Shown here: in pieces, positions 58,880-64,000 of the stretch
Numbering within the stretch: the first letter of the stretch is position 1
Layout of the letters: each line of letters opens with the position of its first letter
Origin: Marsupella aquatica
Lineage: Eukaryota > Marchantiophyta
Assembly (NCBI GenBank): GCA_973895155.1
Contig: OZ316892.1
Span: forward strand, 2,790,001 to 2,854,000
Reading direction: 5' to 3'
DNA length: 64,000 bases
The notes under the pieces: generated by a model
The model's database searches: none
Told to the model about the DNA's origin: nothing
The model's input: only the letters and a program-made list of their open reading frames with translations
Position numbers and translations under genes: made by a program

Positions 58880-61800
58880 ATGTCTACGTTGAGAGTGTTG
58901 GCGCGGGGCAAGCGCCCAGCCCCACCCCACACTTCTCCCCCGTCCTCCCCTCCCCCTCGTGGCCGTCTTCGTGTTTGCTCTTCTTCACTGGATCTCTCTC
59001 ATCTTCGTGATGATCCCATGCCCGATGCTCTGCCAGTCCCCCCCGTCTACTGCCCACCCCATCGTCGCCCTGGCTCCTCTCCCCACCCCATTCCCCCTCC
59101 ACCCATTCATCATCCTCCTCCGGCCTCCTCGTCCACATCTGTTCCACCCCCACCTCCTGTCCAGTCTTTCCCTGCTCCCTCCCCGGACGAGCGTCCCCTG
59201 CATACTTGTCCTGACTGTGGATGGGTTGGCATCTCCCTCCCTCATCATCGCGGGCGGGGCCGGTGCCATCGTCGCCAGCAAGCACAATCCCAGCCTCAGC
59301 CCCCTATTGACCCGGTTAGCTCTGCCCCTCCCTCCTTGGAGGCTCCCGAGCAGGCATGGAGTTGGGTTCGCACTCTAGACCCCCTTCCAGCCTACCATCC
59401 AGGGTACATTAGACCTCGCCTTTATAACCACATTCCTCTGGCGCTGCGCCCTATAGTTCGGTCCTCCTTGTTGCAACTCATGCAGCTTATCTTGGCGCAT
59501 CCTATGGAGGTCTCCTATTGGTCTTTACTGATGCTTTTTCCACAGTGGACTCTTACCCTCCCTAGTCATGGTGGTCGTGTGGGTCACCGTGAGACTGCCT
59601 CTCGTATCCATCATTTTTTACGGGGAGATTGGGAGCAGCTTCAGGAAGAGTACTTTCTTCGCGCCCGGTCTTTTACCGCCCGTGCTTTGTCTGACCCAGC
59701 TCGCCACTCTCATCCCCCTGAGCATAGACGTCTTCGTCGCTCTTGTCGTTTAGCCCAGGCTGGTGAATATCGTCGGGCTGTCCAGGCCCTTTCTCCCACC
59801 ACACCAGCCCCCCCTGGCGAGGTCACCTCGTTGGCCCTTCAGGATCTCCATCCGCAGCCCCATGATCAGCTCCCTTTGTTTGTCGAGGATTTTGAGCCTA
59901 AGGAGGATCTTCAGTTTAGTAGGGACCACTTCACCTATGCCTTCCTCCATGCCCCGCGTTGTTCTGCTGGTGGCCCCTCCGACTATGTCTTTGAGCATTT
60001 TCGTGATTTATTCCCCCCTGAGGATCCTCAGTTTGGTTTTCCAGTTTTCTTCTCCTTTTGCCAGTGTATTGCAGCCGGTCGTTTGCCTCCTCCCGTCTCT
60101 CGGCTCTTGAGTGCTTCTCGTTTATTGGCCATGGCTAAGTCTTCGCCGGGTGTTCGGCCAATTGCTATTGGGGAGGTTTTTCTTCGTCTTGTGTCTCGCA
60201 CACTTTCCTCACAGTTTCGCTCTGCACTATCGGATCATCTCTCTCCACATCAGTTTGCAGTTGGCATTCCTGGCGGTTGTGAGACGGTTATTGCGGGTAT
60301 TCGAGCTACATTGGACCTCCACCCTGATTGGGTTGTCCTCCAGGTTGATGTCTCTAACGCTTCTAATACGGTCTCTCGGGCAGCCATTTTTCGTGCTTTG
60401 AGGGCGGCGGATCCAGACATCCAGTCCCTGATCCCCTTTGTCCGTTGTTTTTATGGACTCGAGGCCCCACTCTTCTATAGTCATCACTCCTCTACAGGTG
60501 TGTATACCACTCTTTCCTCTGCAGAAGGTACACGTCAGGGTGACCCTTTGGGTGGGCCTCTTTTTGCCATTGCCCATTTTACAGCTTTACGGGAAGCTGC
60601 CATGGCCCACCCCCAGTGTATCTTCCCCTCCCTTTCAGATGACACCCACATCATTGGTCCTCCTGCCGCGGTTACTTCTGCCCTCGCCACTCTTTCCACC
60701 CATTTGATGGGCCTCGGTTTACGAGTTCAGCCTGTGAAGAGTCGTGCATGGAGTCCAGCTGGGTTACCCTCTGATCTTGTGCTTCCCCCAGGGTTCTTAC
60801 GTCCAGCCGATGGTCTTCGGGTCCTTGGCTCCCCAGTCGGTACCGCCTCCTTTTGCTCATCTTTCATCGTTGACTCTATACAGGCTGCCTTAGCCCATAC
60901 TCCTATGCTCCCTAAGTTAGCAGATTCTCAGGCAGCATTTGGGATGTTGTTGAGGTGCATCCACCCTCGTGCGTCTTATCTGGCTAGGACGCATCCCCCT
61001 ACCGAGGATCTTTGTCTCCACCTTCGAGCATTTGATGTCTCCATTCGTCAGACCCTGGCCTCTCTTTTAGGTCCGGGTACGTTGCTCTCATCTCCGTGGC
61101 TTCATCGACAACTCAGTCTTCCTATTTCGCAGGGTGGTTTTGGGCTTACTTCCATTGAGAGCCTTGCACCTTTGGCCTTTTTGGGTGCATGGGCGGCCGC
61201 CTTCTCGTTGTTGGCCGATCGTTTTCTTATTGAGGATCGCCCTTTTTTACTTTCATCTCTCATGGAGGTAGAGGAGGGTTCCCTCCCGTTTCAGGTTCAT
61301 TTGCGCGCAGCGCGGTCCTCATTACCAGATCCCGTTCGCGCCGCGTTACCTTCTTTCCAGGAGTTTTTATCCTTGGATCCCGTTCGTCTTCAGGCAGACC
61401 TCGCTGGGCGTATGCACACTTTCACCCTTTCCAGCATCCTCTCCGAGGCACCTGACACGGACCGAGCTCGGATTCTTTCTTCCGGAGGGAAGGGCGCAGG
61501 TGGATGGCTTCAGGCCAATCCAGTCATTCCTCATTTGCGGATGTCTTCAACGGAGTTCTCCACAGCCATGCGTCTTCGTCTGGGGCTGCCCCACCCACTT
61601 CTTGCAGGTTTACCTCCTTCTTGCACTTGTGGGAAGCCTTGTGATGCCACAGGTGTCCATCTTCTTCGGTGCAGTTTGGGAGGTGAAACCATTATTGTTC
61701 ACGACGCTGTGCAAGATGCGACTGCTCAGGTTCTCTCTGGCTCTTTGGTATGCGTGCGGCGGGAGGTGGTACTCGAGTTACCTGGTCCTCCATCACAGCG

Positions 61801-62275
61801 GTTACGGGTGGATCTTTCCATGGTCCGTGAGGGTCAACGTACTTTGGCAGATGTTGTGGTGGCAAACCCATTGCGCCAAGACATCATTGGGACAGCGGCA
61901 ACTACGGCAGGGGCAGCAGCGTCACGTGCGGCAACAACGAAGGAGGCCAAATATGCTGCACGAGCTTCATCCGACAGCTTCCTCCCCCTTGCTATGGAGC
62001 TATTTGGGCGTCTTCATCCTCAGTTTGATGGGCTTCTTCGGCAAGCTGCCCGGGATGTTCATGGCCGAATGGGTCCCACCGGACCCCCGCTTTCTATTTT
62101 GACCACGCACTTTCGCCAACGCATTTCAGTCACCTTACAGCGTGCTCAAGCTCGGGCCATCTATCGTCGATCTCTTACAGTGGGTGCTAGTGTGCCTCCG
62201 CAGCGGCTAGCTCCCCTTGAGGATGTTCCAATCCCACTTGCCGATCTAGTTTTGACTCTTGATGTGGACCATTAG
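58880..62275 (+). CDS. Non-LTR retrotransposon polyprotein: zinc finger, reverse transcriptase, C-terminal restriction-like endonuclease
   Basis: Single frame of 1131 aa. An in-frame TGA lies at 58844-58846 and the first in-frame ATG is at 58880. Residues 1-107 are Pro-rich. A zinc-finger-like cluster lies at 110-130 (C110, C113, H122/H123, C129/H130). The reverse transcriptase spans about 340-680: KSSPGVRPIAIGEVFLRLVS, VDVSNASN (D490), AEGTRQGDPLGGPLFA, and SLSDDTHIIG (D587, D588), where LSDD replaces the usual FADD/YADD. A second Cys/His knuckle is at 915-931 (CTCGKPC...H...C). It is followed by RVDLS (D978) and LADVVV (D991), a D-X12-D spacing that matches the restriction-like endonuclease of R2-type elements. 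No APE-type endonuclease domain is present at the N-terminus. The frame is unbroken and GC-rich relative to its flanks, so the element may be active or recently active. Confidence 0.9.
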   Translation: MSTLRVLARGKRPAPPHTSPPSSPPPRGRLRVCSSSLDLSHLRDDPMPDALPVPPVYCPPHRRPGSSPHPIPPPPIHHPPPASSSTSVPPPPPVQSFPAPSPDERPLHTCPDCGWVGISLPHHRGRGRCHRRQQAQSQPQPPIDPVSSAPPSLEAPEQAWSWVRTLDPLPAYHPGYIRPRLYNHIPLALRPIVRSSLLQLMQLILAHPMEVSYWSLLMLFPQWTLTLPSHGGRVGHRETASRIHHFLRGDWEQLQEEYFLRARSFTARALSDPARHSHPPEHRRLRRSCRLAQAGEYRRAVQALSPTTPAPPGEVTSLALQDLHPQPHDQLPLFVEDFEPKEDLQFSRDHFTYAFLHAPRCSAGGPSDYVFEHFRDLFPPEDPQFGFPVFFSFCQCIAAGRLPPPVSRLLSASRLLAMAKSSPGVRPIAIGEVFLRLVSRTLSSQFRSALSDHLSPHQFAVGIPGGCETVIAGIRATLDLHPDWVVLQVDVSNASNTVSRAAIFRALRAADPDIQSLIPFVRCFYGLEAPLFYSHHSSTGVYTTLSSAEGTRQGDPLGGPLFAIAHFTALREAAMAHPQCIFPSLSDDTHIIGPPAAVTSALATLSTHLMGLGLRVQPVKSRAWSPAGLPSDLVLPPGFLRPADGLRVLGSPVGTASFCSSFIVDSIQAALAHTPMLPKLADSQAAFGMLLRCIHPRASYLARTHPPTEDLCLHLRAFDVSIRQTLASLLGPGTLLSSPWLHRQLSLPISQGGFGLTSIESLAPLAFLGAWAAAFSLLADRFLIEDRPFLLSSLMEVEEGSLPFQVHLRAARSSLPDPVRAALPSFQEFLSLDPVRLQADLAGRMHTFTLSSILSEAPDTDRARILSSGGKGAGGWLQANPVIPHLRMSSTEFSTAMRLRLGLPHPLLAGLPPSCTCGKPCDATGVHLLRCSLGGETIIVHDAVQDATAQVLSGSLVCVRREVVLELPGPPSQRLRVDLSMVREGQRTLADVVVANPLRQDIIGTAATTAGAAASRAATTKEAKYAARASSDSFLPLAMELFGRLHPQFDGLLRQAARDVHGRMGPTGPPLSILTTHFRQRISVTLQRAQARAIYRRSLTVGASVPPQRLAPLEDVPIPLADLVLTLDVDH

Positions 62276-62662
62276 CTTTTTGCCACAATCGGTAGGAATG
62301 ATGAGGACCTCGGTCCGCTTGGGTTAGTTTTAGTCTCTCTCTCTTTCTTGGTTTTTAGGGGTTCCCTATTGTTCATTTCTTACTTTTAGTTCCTCTTTCT
62401 TGGTGTTTAGTGGTTCCCTTTTGCTCACTTCTTTTTCGATTGGTTTTGTCCACTTGGGCCCTCTTTTGTTTGTTCATTTGTACTCTGTTTGGTCCCTTTG
62501 TATATAAAAAGTGTGTATATTTTTTTATTTTCAGAGAGTTGAAATCAAAAGGAAACTTGACACACAAAAACAATGATAAAATACAATGGGATATCAAAAT
62601 ACCATTGTTGCCCAGTGCTTTTTTATCTACGGTCTTGGACGTGCAATAAATAAATAAATATT
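62276..62662 (+). mobile_element. LINE 3' UTR and (AATA)n tail
   Basis: A T- and CT-rich 3' UTR with repeated GGTTCCC[TC] words (62361, 62414) ends in AATAAATAAATAAATA at about 62645-62660, a short-repeat tail typical of some non-LTR elements. The true end and target duplication are not certain. Confidence 0.65.
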
Positions 62663-64000
62663 AAAAAACGTGGACCAAATTTTTGGCCTCACTGCCAAAA
62701 TATTTTAGAGTGCTCATAGCCTCCTGTTGCATGCAAGTAATCGCCTGTGACTCAAGCGCTCGGAGACCTGGAGAATCCAAGGGCTCCCTACCTAGTTTGG
62801 GTAGTCCCTATCAAACTAACCAAACTCTTCTTCCATTACTCATTCCTTAAATACCACTTGGAATCTTGGATGTTATGGATGGAGATTCTTGCATGCCTAT
62901 GGGGACCTAGAGATGAGGACTTGTGAACAGCACCTGTGCAGGATGGAAGAAGGAAAGGGCATCAATGAACCTACTCTCATCTGAGAATTAAAGCAGAAAG
63001 AAAATCCTGCCATTAGATTCTTGAGGTGAAATAATGCCTCTAAATCTTGAAACTTTACTTACCCTAGGAAGAGGATGTTAAGTACACCTGAGTTAATTCA
63101 ATTCTTCACAATATCTGCATCTGTGTGCTGCGTGTGATCTGCACAAAGTCTCAGCAGAGTCTCAAAACAGATCCACAACAGATCCACAGACAATATAGTC
63201 TCACGACAGATAAACAGACAGCATGGTCTCACAAAATGTGTAAAGTGAGTTGGTTTATCTTATTCTCATTCCAAAGTATGGAAACTCAAGGGCCATAAGA
63301 TCACAAGTCAAATCTACTCCAACTTAATGCTCCCTCATTTTTCTGGGGCCTGTACATTGGCTGTCCCAGTCCCCCAGTCCCCAATCCTGCTATTTGTTCT
63401 GGCCCAATAGACTTTGTGCCATCAAGTTTGAGTTTATATACTGGCACCCTTCACTTTTTGCCTACCACAATACCTCTAAGAAAGCTTAAGAAATGGCCGA
63501 ACATGAACCAAGATTCCATCAAGTTGGCATAGATTTGGCCATAAGCACTGTCTGACAAGGAGACTACTACACAACAATCTCATAAAATCTCACTGCCATC
63601 TCATCTGTGAAGTTGAGGGCACTAAATTCAACTATTCTTCAATGCAAGATGGCCTTTACTCATTTTGCATTTAAGCACCAAGTAAGAACCATGTGTACTA
63701 AATCTATAGGGGGGTCTAGTTGGTAACAACATTTTTGTGGGAGGCCTAGTTTCTAACAAAAATTTAGTAGGGGCCTATCACATAAATGTGTTTTGGCAAG
63801 GTCCCATCAAACATATACCTCAATATAATCACTTAGATTGAAATGTAATCACTTAGATTGAAAACTGTATTATAGTTTTGGTAAACTGCCATCTCAGTTT
63901 ACCATAGGAGACGATGTATGGCTTACATGTAGATCTCACCAAGGTCTCCGTTCCAAAAAACCCCTCACTGAAAAATAAAAAATGGTTCGCATATTTAGAA
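62663..64000. other. Spacer after the LINE
   Basis: Small duplications only: CAGATCCACA twice near 63170, GTCTCAC[GA]A...ACAGACA near 63200, and AATCACTTAGATTGAAA twice at 63826-63860. No gene recognised. Confidence 0.5.

Noticed and set aside
59500-62102. Second frames within the LINE (for example 200 codons at 61500-62102)
   Set aside because: Shadows of the 1131-codon frame, which carries all the catalytic motifs.
1-64000. tRNA, rRNA, riboswitch or prophage-like features
   Set aside because: I looked for tRNA-like cloverleaf boxes and rRNA cores and saw none I could support. The only tRNA-related sequence is the 12-nt primer site.

Overview
This window reads as nuclear DNA of a land plant. 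The genes are plant-type: a caleosin peroxygenase, a receptor-like cytoplasmic kinase with a universal-stress-protein (USP) N-terminus, a plant TRF-like protein and a stand-alone DUF971 protein. Introns are short and of the GT-AG type. Genes are separated by kilobases of repeats and retroelements, including a Copia element primed by initiator tRNA-Met. A non-seed plant (bryophyte, lycophyte or fern) is my guess, because a COMMD3-like gene, a Crypton-like recombinase relic and a LINE with a restriction-like endonuclease occur together. The sequence alone does not settle the species.

Layout. 1-9.4 kb holds three genes: a TRF-like protein (minus, running off the left edge), a single-exon COMMD3 homologue (plus) and a five-exon DUF971 protein (minus) with an 18-nt microexon. 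9.4-16.2 kb is a nested retroelement locus: an old solo LTR (target duplication GTTTG) is split by a young Copia element (target duplication CCTAA, apparently identical 421-bp LTRs). 16-28 kb is repeat-rich: a tyrosine-recombinase relic, a large foldback, and a 128-bp satellite split by a 3.7-kb element with 142-bp LTRs. 28.2-30.7 kb is a six-exon caleosin gene. 30.7-39.4 kb is repeat-rich spacer. 39.5-43.5 kb is a nine-exon USP-RLCK gene (minus). 43.5-57.5 kb is spacer with a 1.7-kb long-inverted-repeat element, a perfect hairpin and CpG-rich patches. 57.6-62.7 kb is a non-LTR retrotransposon with an intact reading frame of about 1131 codons, preceded by five tandem monomers of about 197 bp. 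The rest is spacer.

The host genes look functionally independent: telomere/DNA binding, endosomal trafficking, mitochondrial DUF971, oxylipin/lipid droplet and stress signalling. I see no operon-like or pathway cluster. The least ordinary feature is the LINE. Its single protein has an N-terminal zinc finger, a reverse transcriptase, a C-terminal zinc knuckle and a D-X12-D endonuclease motif, which is R2-type architecture rather than the APE-type usual in plant LINEs. The gene models for the DUF971 protein, the caleosin and the kinase were built by hand from splice sites. All intron phases close, and the lengths (160, 242 and 789 aa) are reasonable for their families.
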